NCBI GenBank assembly: GCA_963681505.1
Contig: OY811982.1
Location: 4,298,000 to 4,361,999, forward strand
Reading direction: 5' to 3'
Origin: Eunapius fragilis
Lineage: Eukaryota > Porifera > Demospongiae > Spongillida > Spongillidae
Length of the DNA stretch: 64,000 bases
Part shown: positions 11,879 to 24,075 of the stretch, piece after piece
Layout: each line of letters begins with the position of its first letter
Numbering within the stretch: the first letter of the stretch is position 1
Translations under genes and position numbers: made by a program
Notes under the pieces: generated by a model
What the model was told of the DNA's origin: nothing
Seen by the model: the letters and a program-made list of their open reading frames with translations, nothing else
Databases searched by the model: none

Positions 11879-12370
11879 ATATAGAGTGTGTAATTAATAT
11901 AGTGCATGCCTCTGTAATGTATTAGATTTACATTGATGTTACTATGGTTGTACACTTCCGCATATCTTTGTACACTTCCCTTTTGAATAGTGTAAAATAA
12001 TTTACTTTTAGAGCTCATTATAAATCGTACTTTTTGTGACCCACATTTCGTGCTTTTTTCAAGTCATAGCTTTGAGATGATTTGATATTTCGTATTCCCT
12101 ATCATTGCACTAAGGAAAATCTCCAACGCGCACAGCCTACAATGTTACTTGAATCGTTGCGCATCGTTTTTATACGTCCATGTGATGGAGGCAGTAACTG
12201 AGAGGGGGTACTTTGGTCGTGTGTAGCAAAGACAGCGACAATAGGATTTAGGTCAGCGAGTTATGACATTAACATGACAGATCAAGAAGCATATTTATAA
12301 CAATTAGAACAAGCCACAGTTTTGTTTTACCAACCTACGCGGCGTGTGTATTTATGGAATAATCTGTGCG
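11879..12370. other. LINE 3' flank, then unassigned sequence
   Basis: AT-rich sequence after the LINE stop, perhaps its 3' UTR. No poly(A) or simple-repeat tail stands out. Nothing else was recognised. Confidence 0.4.
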
Positions 12371-12375
12371 GTTTG

Positions 12376-12560
12376 AATGGAGCATCACTTCATTAACAAA
12401 GGTCAGGAGCGATGCAGGGTGTGTGGTCGCTTGCTTGTGGCACCTGATAATAAACCAAAGCGTTCAAATCAATGCACAGAGTTTGCAGCAGATTTACACT
12501 TAGTATTCTATTAACAACATCCACCCATGCACTCAAGTTCTGTCATCAATGCAAACAAGT
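12376..12560 (+). pseudogene. Zinc-binding N-terminal fragment of a transposon protein
   Basis: A frame opening MEHHFINKGQERCRVCGR is followed, after a frame change, by FCHQCK. The spacing of two CxxC pairs around a His-Pro-like stretch resembles the N-terminal zinc-binding modules of several animal transposase genes. It is only about 60 residues. I cannot name the family. Confidence 0.4.
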
Positions 12561-12587
12561 TATTATGAGGGGGGGGGGGGTTATAAT

Positions 12588-12616
12588 AAAACAAAATAGT
12601 TTGGAGACGCCCCCTT
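12588..12616. repeat. Single end of the GGGGGCGTCTCC MITE family
   Basis: AAAATAGTTTGGAGACGCCC matches the right terminus of the complete 56188-56382 element. An 11-base G run lies just upstream (from about 12569). No partner end was found nearby. Confidence 0.6.
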
Positions 12617-12640
12617 AATTTAATGTTTTGTGTCTACGTA

Positions 12641-14998
12641 CTAAAAAATAAATGACCGGCCATTTTTGAAACATGTCTGGGCAAACACGTTTATCCCTTG
12701 ACATTTGTCTGGCCATCCCAAAAAAGTTATAATTGTCCCTGCATCCAGGAATGGAATGGAGATTACTCTTCTATAGTGTATCAGCAGGAATATTTGCTCT
12801 TTGTGTTTGTCGTTTACATTGTCGTGGAATAGATAGCGCTGATGCATCAATGCTTTCACCAAGGGTGACCGCATAGTCAACCATTTTTTGTGTTGAACTT
12901 CGATATCACTGCGTATCTGAAGCAAAACGTGTTTAACAGTGATCACTTCTGCATATACATTGCAGATGTCTTGCAAATGGCTCTGCAACGAAACAGTTAA
13001 TCCTTTTAAATACCCAAGTCCATTTTTAACTACAACAAAGGCCATTAAAAACTCACATTGAGTAATGGCTGTCAATAGAGATGCAGCTTTTTGGGATGAT
13101 TCAGCATTCCACCCTGCTCCAGTGCTAATACATTCCATTGTACTGACCACTGCTAATAGTAGGTCACTGAAGCTTTCATATGCCTCTATCCTGGCTACCC
13201 AGGGGGTTTTGCAGAGATTGACAAGCTTTTTCCTTCTACTCTCTCCTTTTTCTGTGATGTTCTTTTCAAGTTCTGCTTGTCGCTTAGGTGAAAGGTTAAA
13301 AAAAAGACATATTTCTTGCATAGTGCCATGCATGTTTCTAATACCTTGGACGTTACTAGCTGATACAACACAAAGGTTTGATGCATGAGCAGCACAATGG
13401 AAATATTTTGCTTTTGGGTACTTTTGCTGAATTTGAGCAGCAACACCTTCATACTTGCCAGCCATATTGCCTCCATCGTAGCATTGTCCATGAAGCTATT
13501 CCAGGTCTAGTGCATATTTACACAGAGCACTAGTTATTATTTTAGATAATGCTTCCCCTGTAGTACCAAACTCACATAACAGAAATGAAATGAATTCTTC
13601 TCTCACCTGTTTTGTCAACAAACCGTAACACAAGAGAGAGTTGTTATTTTTTTGATGAATCTGCAGCCTCATCAGCACAAACAGAAAAAAACTTAGCCTC
13701 TCTCGAACCTCCTCAAAGATTTTTTCTTGTATCCATTGTTCAACAGCACAAATGAGATCATTTCGAATATCAGGTGACCAATATTGGGAATTTCTTGGCG
13801 CAGACTTGATATGTTCTTGAAGAATTACATCACCAGAATTGGCCAAAAGTGTCAGTAATGCCAGAAAGTTTCCTGAATTTGTGTCCGGGGTAGATACTTC
13901 AGTGTATTAAAATCTTTCTCGATGACCTCTTAATGCAATATTCTGTTTTCCACAAAAAATTATAATCTTGAGCATTGACCTTAGAACATCACGGTTGTGT
14001 TTAACTTTAAGAGCAGCTTGTGTTTCTAAATGCTGAGGTGGGTATTTCTATCATTTCCAGAAATGCATTTGTATCCTTCATTGATGTTAGATGTGACTGC
14101 TGTGAAGCATGCACTTGAAGTGTTTTTTTGGCACGTGTTAGGTTTGTCATTTGATTCATGACAAGCTGACCGGCCAAACATTTATTCTCTACACAGACAC
14201 AGAAACCTCCATTTAAGGACTCGGAATGTGACAACCATGGAAACTCTAGCAACCAGGCATGTCGAAAACTCCTGGCCTTTCCATATTCAATTTTGGATGG
14301 GAACTTGTAGTTAGATGCTGGTCTGAAGGAGTGCATCAACAGCCACCGTTTGTTTTCATTAGTGAGGTTTTTTACATCTTCTGCCTTGTACTCACCAATA
14401 TCAGATGTTGCGGTCAAAGAAGATACTACTGCTTGATCCCTAACTTCAACATTTCATCAGAGGTACTTGTGTCTGCCACATCAAAAGATGATTCTGCAGC
14501 AAGGTGAGAATGGTCAACTAGCACTGGATTTAGACAATCAATAGAACAATCATCTGTCTCAATTACCATCACTGTCTCTTTCTCTTTGTTAGATGTTACT
14601 GCAGGTGTTGTTGCAGAAACATTGATAGATGGTGATTCCAAAGCACAGAGGGGTCGTTCGTGATCAATTGGTGCCAAATTTAGCCAGTCAATACAACCAT
14701 CTGATTCATCATTGTCCATTGTTCTAATTCTCCAGGTCTCTTTTGCTGTCATGTCTTCATAAGGTACATAAGAGTCAGCATTCACTTGCCTGTCATGAAC
14801 ATTAACAAAACCACCATGTAGTATTGCAGCACTGCTATGAGAGCTGATAGCTAGCGTGCTAGAGCTTGAAGTAGATGGTATAGACATCAGAGACATCTGA
14901 TCAGGATCACGGGACGGTGCACCATCTATGACATCGTTCTTGTCTAGATTGCAGAAACCAAGTGTTTTCAGTGAATCTTGTTTAAATCGCTTAGCCAT
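12641..14998 (-). pseudogene. hAT-family transposase (DUF4371/TTF type), broken
   Basis: Minus-strand hAT transposase, a cut-and-paste enzyme. From its N-terminus: a start region at 14998 (MAKRFKQDSLKTLGFC), a TTF-type zinc-finger block (14417-14007: ARSFRHAWLLEFPWL, GGFCVCV), then the catalytic-domain half. An in-frame stop at about 13496 precedes GQCYDGGNMAGKYEG, which holds the second conserved Asp and is followed by FHCAAHASNLCVV and LCKTPWVARIEAYESF. The C-terminus begins ISIPFLD and then degrades, so the CERSFS dimerisation motif is absent. Resembles the P52/ZMYM-like hAT proteins common in invertebrates. Several frame breaks and one or more stops make it inactive. Confidence 0.85.
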
Positions 14999-15060
14999 GA
15001 CGCTACAGTCTAATTAACTTATTACTGCTAATATGTGCGCATGCGTATTCTCAGAAAAGA

Positions 15061-15076
15061 GGGGGGGGGGGGGGGT
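15061..15076. repeat. Poly(G) run
   Basis: About 16 consecutive G just upstream of the hAT remnant's start. Length may be unreliable in the assembly. Confidence 0.8.
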
Positions 15077-15143
15077 TTCTGGGCAACGCGGAAACCTGGC
15101 TGCCTACGCGCCTGTTTGTTATTTGTGTATGTTTCGTAGTCCG

Positions 15144-15501
15144 CAAAACCACACTCTCGTGTGAATCTAATCAACAGGGCCAAGGGCCAAAACAACTTCC
15201 ATTTGGTGTTCCTTCAAAGAATCATACCCCAAGTTTTGAGCGGCGTAATTGCCAGATACTTAATGTGTTCTATATGTCGTATGGACGGATCAAGGTCATG
15301 TAATTCTATAAATTCAGCATCCTATCGTGACTGAACCTGGAGAAACTATAGAGCCTCCAATGGTCCCAGGTTCAGAGATGCTAGCGCTCATGCTTACAAC
15401 TTTCTTGAGTTGTCTTGTACACGATTCAGTGGTACTGGTCCCCAGATTAGCCAAAATTGTGTGATTTGTGTTGATTAGATTCACGTGAGAGTGTGGTTTT
15501 A
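15144..15501. mobile_element. Short inverted-repeat element (MITE)
   Basis: About 30 bp at 15145-15174 (AAAACCACACTCTCGTGTGA onward) are repeated in reverse complement at 15471-15500. An inner pair, CTGAACCTGG and CCAGGTTCAG, adds further fold-back. About 360 bp in all, non-coding. Confidence 0.7.
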
Positions 15502-15760
15502 TGAATATCATATAAACATACAATATGAACAAAAACTAATCAGAACAAGTTTGGAATACGCATGGTTCCAGACCCTACATCATGCTAGGGTCCCCAGACG
15601 AGGCCTTACCCGTTCCAATTATTTTTGCCCTGATTGCCGCAAGGAATTGAAGACCAAGCACAAGCAGCCTCCTTTATTGCAGCAAAACGATGGTACGCGT
15701 ACACCAACGCCTCCTGTTGGCTACTGCGCTGATAACATTAGAGACAGTGTAGGGGATGAT

Positions 15761-15903
15761 GCGTATTCCCCTGAAAGTGAAAAAACAAGCGATTGCACTT
15801 CTGAAGAAGAATCTAACTGCAATTTTGTTTTGCGTATTCACCTGAAAGTGAAAAAACATGCAATTGCACTTCTGAAGAAGAATCTAACTGCATTTTTGTT
15901 TTT
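15761..15903 (+). repeat. 71-bp tandem duplication
   Basis: Two nearly identical 71-bp units start GCGTATTC and include CCTGAAAGTGAAAAAAC and ACTTCTGAAGAAGAATC. They stand just upstream of the C-terminal fragment of the transposase-like family. Confidence 0.85.
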
Positions 15904-15913
15904 TAACTTTGAG

Positions 15914-16380
15914 GGAACATGAGGAAGAAGCAAAGCACCTGGAAGAACGGCTGAAATTAAGCAGAACAGTTCCCGGTACACGTAAGCTGCACACTGTTGT
16001 TCCAGGTAGTGGCACTATAATGCAAGTCAAACCATACTCAAGCAGTGCTTCCTCATGAAAGGAAAGGGTTGCATTGTGTCCATCTATTACACCTCTTCCA
16101 TTTAGTGCAATTGGTGGGTACGTAACTGTTGCTTATGATGGCTCCTGTTGGCTTGGCTGTGTGCTCAATGTCAATGAGCAAGAACGTGCCATCACAGCCA
16201 CCTTTCTCCACCCTAGCATCCCATCTGCATCATTTTTCTAAACTAAGAGAAAGGATGTTTTGGACATTGATCCTTCTGACATCTTAACTCGTGTTCAGCC
16301 ATCAAAAGCAACAGCCACTGGTAGGACATACACTTAATTTAAGCAAGAAAGAAGTAGAAGATGCCACCACTTCTTTAGAA
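15914..16380 (+). pseudogene. C-terminal fragment of the uncharacterised transposase-like family
   Basis: This plus-strand fragment matches the C-terminus of the gene at 136-2699. Shared landmarks are an acidic EEEAKHLEERL against EDEAEFLTERF, SRTVPGT, VKPYS-SS, GGYVTVAYDGSCWLGC, TATFLHPSIP, DPSDILTRVQP and TATGRTYTL. It is interrupted by more than one stop and a frame change. It shows that the C-terminus of the first copy should read through WLGCVL-like sequence, so the stop there is a lesion. Confidence 0.7.
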
Positions 16381-16399
16381 GTATACCTATGTGTAACGT

Positions 16400-17055
16400 T
16401 GCTTTTCTTATGGTTTATGTGTTTAGATAGCCTATGGTGTCTCTGTTATGATATCCAATTAAGTTACTGTGTAAACAAATAGCCCAAGACAAGGAGAAGT
16501 AGAAATGGATACTGGTTTTTCAACTGGGTATTGCAATCAAGTGGGTCGTTTCTCCATCAAACTGTCAAGCTATGAGCCTTATGAATATTTGCAGCTACCA
16601 GTTTAAAAAAATTGGTGTGAAATGGAGGTTTGTATTTTTTGCAGCATTAAAATCTCATTAAAAATTCATTACCACATTAACCCCTGTATGCTAATTGGAT
16701 AAATTTTACTCTTTATGAGTGCAACTACATAATAGCCTTTGTTATTTGCAAACAACCATAACCTATACAAGTCAAGGTTCAAACTATACTCATTTGAAAT
16801 CATAAAAATTAATTATTCAGGAGGTCATATTGTTCAAACGAGACATCATAGGGTATGCAAATGTATTGCAGTTTCACTCATACCTTTGGGGAGAACATTA
16901 TATGAAAATATGAGAGAGTGATGCATTCAAGGGTGGTAAAAATTCCCGTGGACTGACCATGTGACAAAGTGGGGGCCCAGTAGGCCTGCCAAGGGATACG
17001 GACTCAAGCGTTTGAGGCACAAGCCATCAGGAGACGAGCCGGGAAGAGTCCTTAC
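16400..17055. other. No gene recognised
   Basis: AT-rich spacer between the transposase-like fragment and the LTR-element fossil. Only short unsupported frames. Confidence 0.45.
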
Positions 17056-18590
17056 AGCGGTGGATCGGAAGACCCAGTAAACTCACCGCTGGTGGCAGTG
17101 GTTATCGTAGATGGTTTCCAATTAGCAATGAAGATTGACACAGGGGCTACTGTTTCGTTGATCAGTGAGGCTACATGCAACAGCTACTGGACAGCGAGGT
17201 CAAGACCTAAGTTGGAACCTACAGATGTGTCGCTCAGAACATACTCGGGGGAAAAGCTAAGCATGAGGGGGCAGACGAACGTAACTGTTTCGTACCATGG
17301 TCAGTCTCAGGTTTTGCGTACGCTGGTCATCCAGGGTGATGGACGATCACGTCTCTGGCCGTCTACCATAACGAGCAGTCTTGAGAGTGTTCTAGCGAAA
17401 CACACGGAACTGTTTGGAGAGGAATTAGAGTTGGTGAAAAATGCAAAAGTTCAGATCCAGGTGGCAAAAGACTGCAAACCACGGTATTTCAAGCCACAAC
17501 CGGTATGCTACGCACTGGGGGCAAAAGTGTAAGCCAAGCTTGAAAGGTTACAGAGCCAAGGTGTCATCGAGCCGGTTCGGTTCTCGGAGTGGGCTGCCCC
17601 AATCATTCCCTTGATCAAGCGAGACGGCAGTGTACGTATATATGGGGACTACAAGTTAACAGTCAACTGCATGGCAAGTGTCGAGCAAGCAAGACGGCAG
17701 TGTACGTATATATGGGGACTACAAGTTAACGGTCAACTGCATGGCAAGTGTCGAGTCATACCTGTTACCCCGTGTTGAAGATTTGCTGGCATCATCGCAA
17801 GGGGGAAAGTGTTCTCAAAACTGGATTTGGCAAATGCTTATCAGCAGTTAGAGTTGGACGAACATTCTACACGGTATGTCACCATCAACACTCATCTAGG
17901 GTTGTTCAAGTACAACCACCTACCGTTTGGTGTGGGCTACAGCGCCTGCTATGTTCCAGCGTACGATGGAGTCGCTGCTGAGGGACATTCCCAATGTCTG
18001 CGTTTACATAGACATAGATGATGTCTTGGTGTCGGGAGAGACTGAGACGGAGCACTTGACGGTCTCAGAAGTAGTGTTGTCTCTCTTGCAGGAAGCTGTA
18101 TTCTGCCTCAAACTACCTAAATGAGCATTCATGTTGTCCTCATTGGAGTACGTGGGCACGTAATTTCGGCGGAGGAGTTAGACCCACAGATGAGAAAAAG
18201 CGTGACATTGTAGAAGCTCTCACCCCAACAAAAGAATAAGCGTTGGTTGTGGGATTCACTGCAAGAGACTGCATTTAACAAGGCAAAAAAGCTACTGCTG
18301 ACCTCTGCTGCAGTACTGGTTCATTTCAACCTGAAGAAGGAAATTCTGTTGACGTGACGTGTTTCCATATGGAGTGGCAGTCATCCTGCCTCACCGAATG
18401 GAGGATGGCACCGACCGTCCCATCGTATGTGCATCATGCAAACTAATGCCAGCTGAATAGAAGTATGGGCAGCAGGAAAAAGAAGGGCTAGCAGTGATCT
18501 AGGGTGACACGGTTCCACCAGTACTTCTTTGGACGGGAAATTACCATCTTATCAGACCACAAGCAGTTGCCATATCCAGTGTTTCCCCCA
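17056..18590 (+). mobile_element. Ty3/gypsy-like LTR retrotransposon fossil (protease-RT part)
   Basis: Remnant of a pol region. A retropepsin-like segment (DTGATVSLIS) is followed by reverse-transcriptase blocks of the Ty3/gypsy type (PIIPLIKRDGS, FSKLDLANAYQQL, YNHLPFGV, VYIDIDDVLV) and a weak RNase H-like tail near 18500. Gag, integrase and LTRs were not recognised here. It is clearly broken in several places and looks old. Confidence 0.8.
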
Positions 18591-18599
18591 GCAGCGTGG

Positions 18600-19340
18600 A
18601 GCATTTCAGGTGATAAAACTGTGGGTTATGAATTTAATTAGCACCTGGTTGCTTTGCAATCTGGTTTCTTTTAACACACAGTTTACAACAGATCCGGAGA
18701 AATATTGGGGAATATATAATATTCATAATTCCCTCCTATAGATTTTTTTCTAAGCTAAACATCTTTAATAATACTCCAATCATTATAGATGAAATTGGAA
18801 AAGTAAAGAATCAGCAGGCATATACAATTGTCGTACTGTAACCTTTAAAAGCCAGCTCATTTTAATGATGTGCCTCAGCATTCAAGGTACAGTTCCTATA
18901 TACACTATAGCCTATACTTAATAAATGGATGCAAAAGCGAATGTTATAAGAAACAATTTTATACACATATTAAACCAATACAGTGGTATAAGTAGTGCGA
19001 TCGACCAGGAATTGCAAAGAAAAACAAAGAGCACCTGGCGCAGCATGTTTGCGGAATTGTCCGACAATACGAGCCTGTATAAAACTACATAGGGCAGTCG
19101 CAAATACGTACTGAGTTTTAAATAAAAAATACTGCAAGAATAATCATACAAACCACTAGGAGGGAATTATTCCCCATAATAATTAAGATTTGCCCGCATC
19201 TGTCATAAACCGCGTGCTAAATATTAATTATATATACCCTTACGTCATTAAAATGTTTCTAATTATATCCCGACAAAACCCCTCAGCGCATTTTTAGTAC
19301 TATATAAGCAGCATATCAGGCAACATAGCGTAATAGCTCA
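18600..19340. other. Spacer, no gene recognised
   Basis: AT-rich sequence. AGGAGGGAATTAT-type motifs face each other at about 18715 and 19157 and may be ends of a decayed inverted-repeat element, but the match is short. Confidence 0.35.
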
Positions 19341-19352
19341 GGCGTTATAGCA

Positions 19353-20525
19353 ATGGCAGAGGTCAAGCGCAGTAGAGATTTCAACTGTAAGTAAAAATGC
19401 AAAGGAGGTCATAAAATACGGTACTGTTCATCATGGAAAGAAGACTATCTCTGGCTAGTTCCAACTGAAGATACAGCAGGCTTCGTGATAGGACTTCTGT
19501 GTGAATTATGCAAATGCCAGGAGAGCAGCAGTTCTAGTATCTGGACAACTGTACCATGCACATCCCTCCGCAAGGGGATTGCATTGAGCGACACAAAAAA
19601 TCAAAGATGCATGTTTCAGCAGCTTCTAAAATTGCTGTGACTCAAAGCACAGAAGAACCGTTGGTTCACAGAGCACTCATAGGTGCATTGAAGATTGTTT
19701 ACTGGTTGGCAAAGGAGGACATTGCTAGCTATCACAACTAAGCATGAATCTTTAGTCAATTTAGTGAAGAGCCTTGGATGCTCATACTTAAATGATCATT
19801 CGATAGGAAGAAATGCCACTTACACCAGTAAAAGGAGTTTTTGCAGTGCCTTTCATCAGTCATTGAAAGTGAGAAGCTGGATAACTTACAGTGCAGTCCA
19901 TTCTTTTCCCTAATGACAGATGAATCAACTGACATATCAGTATTGAAGCAGCTAATTATTGTAGCGAAATACATCCTTCCATCCGGGAAAATTGAAACAT
20001 CATTTCTTCATATAGGTGACATTGCTGATGGTACAGCGGAAACTATTGAGGGGTGCTATATAGTTGCTTTTATGGAGACAAATGGACTTGACATCAACAA
20101 GCTGCGCTCATTTGGAAGTGATGGCTGTGCAGTTATGGTAGGAGGGGTGAGTGGAGTAGCATCACGACTGAAGGTACCTCAACCACGTCTTGTGTCAATC
20201 CATTGCATCAATCATAGAGTTGCCCTAGCTGCAGCTCATGCAGCTGACAACATACCATATTTGAAAAGGTTCAAAGAAACTGTACAGTCATTGTTTCTGT
20301 TCTATCGTAATAGTGCAGTTAGGATGGCAGGACTTCATGCTATTCAGGAAATTCTGAATGATCCTATAATCAAGCTTAAGTAAGCAAAAGATGTCCGATG
20401 GCTATTGTATGATGCTGCAATAGGGTCCATACTTCGAACACTTCTATCAATCATTGTAAGTTTAGAGCGTGAAGGTACAGAACGAAGTGAGCCAACAGCA
20501 GTAGGCTTAGCTAAACTTATTACTT
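19353..20525 (+). pseudogene. hAT-family transposase (ZNF862-like), broken
   Basis: Plus-strand remnant. A zinc-finger-like N-terminus (SSWKEDYLWLVP, CELCK, CTSLRKG) precedes the catalytic part: MTDESTDISVLKQL, FGSDGCAVMVGG (conserved Asp), VSIHCINHRVALAAAHAA, and VRWLLYDAA after a stop. It resembles ZNF862/KIAA1586-type domesticated hAT proteins, so it belongs to a different subgroup from the copy at 12.6-15 kb. At least two stops and a frame change are present. The C-terminal dimerisation region is not attached. Confidence 0.8.
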
Positions 20526-20577
20526 AGTTGCTTGCTGTCATTTTCATCAACAAATTTTGCCTCACATCAGCCACCTT

Positions 20578-21690
20578 AGCTGTCATGAAACTCAGAACTA
20601 ATATTTTTTCTCAGTTCTTTAACATGATCTATTGTTGTGTCAATCATGTTAAAAGCTTGCACTATGTCTTGATCTTTCTTCTGCAACTTAATGGCTAGAG
20701 GTTTTATCAATTCAAGTGAATTTTTTGTTACCAAAAATGAAATGATATGTTGCCCTGACTTCATTGTATGCAGCAGTCCATGAGCTTTCACTTTTGTATT
20801 TGCATCCCAATCCCAATCAGCAGAAACATCGTTCTCCACATACACATCAGGTTTAACTATTATTAACAATCCAACGTGTTTTACAAAGGCCTTCTAATTT
20901 CACTTTTTTCCTTTCACTGCCTAGTGCTTGTAAAATAGTTTCATGCCTCTTAGGTGAAATTATCAAATAAGACATTTTTTATCACAGGAATTTTGCAGGC
21001 ACCTGCAATGCTTCAGTTATGAATATGGCTACTGCAGTGTGTATACAGCGCTAGTGGTGGAGCCTCTTTAACTCGACGTTGGACACCCACTATGTTGGAG
21101 GACATAGCGCTTGCCCCATCATATGCTTGCCGTCTACATTTTTAATGTTGATATGATGTACATGTACTAAGACAAAATTGCCTGTGCAATTTGCTCACTA
21201 GTTCCCCTTTAAAGTTCTACATAATCAAAAAATATTTCCCTGATTTTGGTATCTTGAAAAAAATGAAGGCACACTGCTAATACCTTCGTTTTTTCATATT
21301 TGTCACTAACTTTGTCTGCTATAATTGAATAAACTGAGGTTGAATGTTGCAAATGTATAGACTCCAATAATATTTATCCTTTTATTTTGTATAGTCTTGG
21401 ATGTCGACATGACAATTCTTTTCCTATGTTCAAGGTGTTTACTCAGTAGTGCGTCATACTGTGCCAAAAGTTGCAAAGGTCCAATATAATTGCCTCAATT
21501 TGTACTTGAATTTATATTGTCATTTCGATGTCCTCGCAAAGGAATGCTTTGCTTTCCACAAAAGATTATGCATTTTACAATACATCGTAAGATACTGAAG
21601 TTCTTGTCATACATTTGTTTATTTAATCGAGCAACTTTGTATGGCAATGAGAGCTTAGGATTCTCAATGTTTGAATAGAATAACATACTT
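20578..21690 (-). pseudogene. hAT-family transposase remnant on the opposite strand
   Basis: Read on minus from about 21690: FSILRCIVKCIIFCGKQSIPLRGHRND, then RQAYDGASAMSSNIVGVQRR (conserved Asp) with YTHCSSH, then KAHGLLHTMKSGQHI, LIKPLAIKLQKKDQDIVQAF and ISSEFHDS at its 3' end. These are landmarks of the DUF4371-type hAT transposase. Many stops and frame changes separate them. It lies tail to tail with the 19.4-20.5 kb copy, with about 50 bp between them. Confidence 0.75.
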
Positions 21691-21960
21691 CACAAAACTG
21701 CATCCTCGTGATATTGAAATTTTTCATGCACAGTCAATTTTTTTGTTTTTGCATTGGTTTGGTGACTAGAACACATGACTTAATTCGTGAATCAGTAGGT
21801 GGGAACAATATGCAGTATTTACAAGAACCACCAGCCTGAGATTGGTTGTACGCAAGCCATTTATACTGTAGTTTCAATGGCAGCTGTATTATGACATGTT
21901 ATGTGCACTTACTTTGTACATGTACGTACCAAGTTGTTCTGTTGGAGGATCATTGAACTC
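21690..21960. other. No gene recognised
   Basis: Spacer between the hAT remnant and the tandem satellite. Confidence 0.4.
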
Positions 21961-22410
21961 ACAAAGGTAGGAGCTTGAAATGGAACTGGATGCAGGCTTA
22001 GGAGTGGCAAAAGTAGCTCCTGATAAAAAGGTTAGCCATCTTAAAAATAGCATGCATTCATTCATTACCAGTGTTGGTGGTTGAAGTGGAACTGGATGCA
22101 GGTTCAAGTGTGGCGAAAGCAGCTCCTGATAGAACAGATTGGCCATCATCCAAAAAAGCATGCATTGTCAGTTTCACAAAATTACCAGTGTCGATGGTTG
22201 AAGTGGAACTGGATGCAGGCTCAAATATGGTGGAAGTAGCTCCTGATAGAAAAGCTTACCCATCATTCAAAAAAAACATGCATTGTTGGTTTCATCCATT
22301 ACCAGTGTTAGTGGTTGTAGTGGAACTGGATGCAGATTCAGGCATGGCGAAAGCAGCTCCTGATAGAAAAGATTAGCTATCATCCAAAAATGCGTGCATT
22401 GTCATTACAG
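21960..22410. repeat. Tandem satellite, about 4 units of 106-119 bp
   Basis: Four imperfect copies begin with (G)TGGAACTGGATGCAG at about 21978, 22087, 22203 and 22320. Each contains GCTCCTGATAGAAAAG and ATCATCCAAAAA...GCATGCATTG. Spacing is 106-119 bp. The apparent frame across them is a repeat artefact. Confidence 0.85.
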
Positions 22411-22419
22411 AAAGGCAAG

Positions 22420-24075
22420 AAAAGAATAAATGCTATTATACAGGAAAAAGAAACAGAAGGAATTGAAAGCAGTGATGATGAAAGACAAGTCAAGTGGAGA
22501 GGTAAACACCATTCATATCCAGGCAGTAAAGGGTTGTGCCACACGGTTGGAAGCAGAGATAAATGATGTGAGACTCAAAATGCTGTATCATCCAGATGCG
22601 GCTCGATCAGTTATTAGTGAACAGACCTGGAGGATAGTTGGTGCACCTCCTCTCAAACCGACTGACACTTTGGTTGCATATACAAATGTCCCAGTGGAGA
22701 CTCTTGGGGAAACAGAAAAGTGAGGGTGAGAGCATTTGGAAGGGTAAAGGATTTTTGGTTGTGTCAACTGTCCCCAACATATCTTGCTTTGCTAATCGAT
22801 TTAAGTTCGCCTTCAACTGCCTTTTTCATAGGAAACGGAATAGGACATGCAAAGTACAGCTTTGGTACGGTTCCTTCTTTTAGCTGCACAACAGCTTTGT
22901 GCCCAATTATTGTGCCAAGCGTTTCAGCGATAAGTTCTTCAAATTCTAAAAGTAATGATGCTAGTTCTGTACATTCCTTATGTTCCACACCACTTGCTTG
23001 GAACCTTCTTAAATTTTGGCTTGACATTATTACTGATGGTAACTCCTTTTGGCACTAAAATTGAAACTAATAGACCAGTCTAGGCCAAACAAAGGTTTAT
23101 CCTGTTCCTCTACAACAGAAACCAACAGGCACTCTCAGAAAATTAAACAGTTCTGTGACTCAAACAACACTGTCCACAGGTCAACTCCATACCACCCTAA
23201 AAACAACGGCCTTGCAGAAAGAGCCGTGAGAACATTCAAGGAGAGGTTCTTAGCTTCACGGGGAGCGACTGATGATGTGGGGTTAAGACTGCAGAGGTTC
23301 CTGTTATCATATAGAAACACTCCACACAAGTCTACTGGTCGGGCACCAGCAGAGATCTTGATTGGCCAGAAGCTTCAAACAAAGCTGGATTTGCTGAACC
23401 AGATGTTTTGAGTTACATGGATAAGGCAGTCATAAAGCAGAAAGTGCACCATGATCAAGGGGCAGAGTTATTTCCTTTCATGGAAGGAGATGAAGTTTGG
23501 GTACAACGACCAACAAGTAAAGGGTACGATGAAGGAGTCGTAGTTAGGTGGACTGGGGATTTGTCTTCAGGAGGCCAAGTAAAAAGGAAGCATGCAGATC
23601 AGCTGAAGATAAAGATGGCATCCGAGCAGGGTATGTTAAGGGGAATTGATGCATGATAACCCAGCAAGAGTATAAAATGGCAGACAAGTCTTGGATGCAG
23701 ATGCAACACATACAGAAATACAGGGGATAAAGAAGGGAGATGAAGGAGCATATCAAGTCCTCAATAGGGCTACAAGAAGCGGCAGGTGGTTGTCTGAAAC
23801 CACATATACAGCAGGACACACACAACATGATCATACACTAGAGGTGCTAATTGTGCCTGCCAGTAATGAGAGGGTACAAGAGAATTAAACCAGTGATACA
23901 AACAGCAGTACACAAGAGGAACCTACTCTGCCAACAGTATCGTCATGACCAGTACAGCAGGAGGAGCGGCCAAAGAGGAATAGAAGGCCTCCCTCTCGAC
24001 CTTATGACATATATAAGCAATCAAGAGCAAAATGAGCATAGTAAAGTGATGAATGTTAGGATTGTGAACTAATAG
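22420..24075. mobile_element. LTR retrotransposon fossil (Ty3/gypsy-like, composite)
   Basis: Separate scraps of one or more LTR elements. They include a protease-like region (PDAARSVISEQTW, about 22560-22720), an RT-leader-like stretch on the minus strand (about 22764-23027, ETLGTIIGHKAVVQL), and on plus an integrase segment (about 23060-23410: TPYHPKNNGLAERAVRTFKE, YRNTPHKSTGRAPAEIL) with downstream pol sequence to about 24070. Pieces on both strands show rearrangement or two insertions. It is broken many times and looks old. No LTR pair was identified. Confidence 0.75.
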
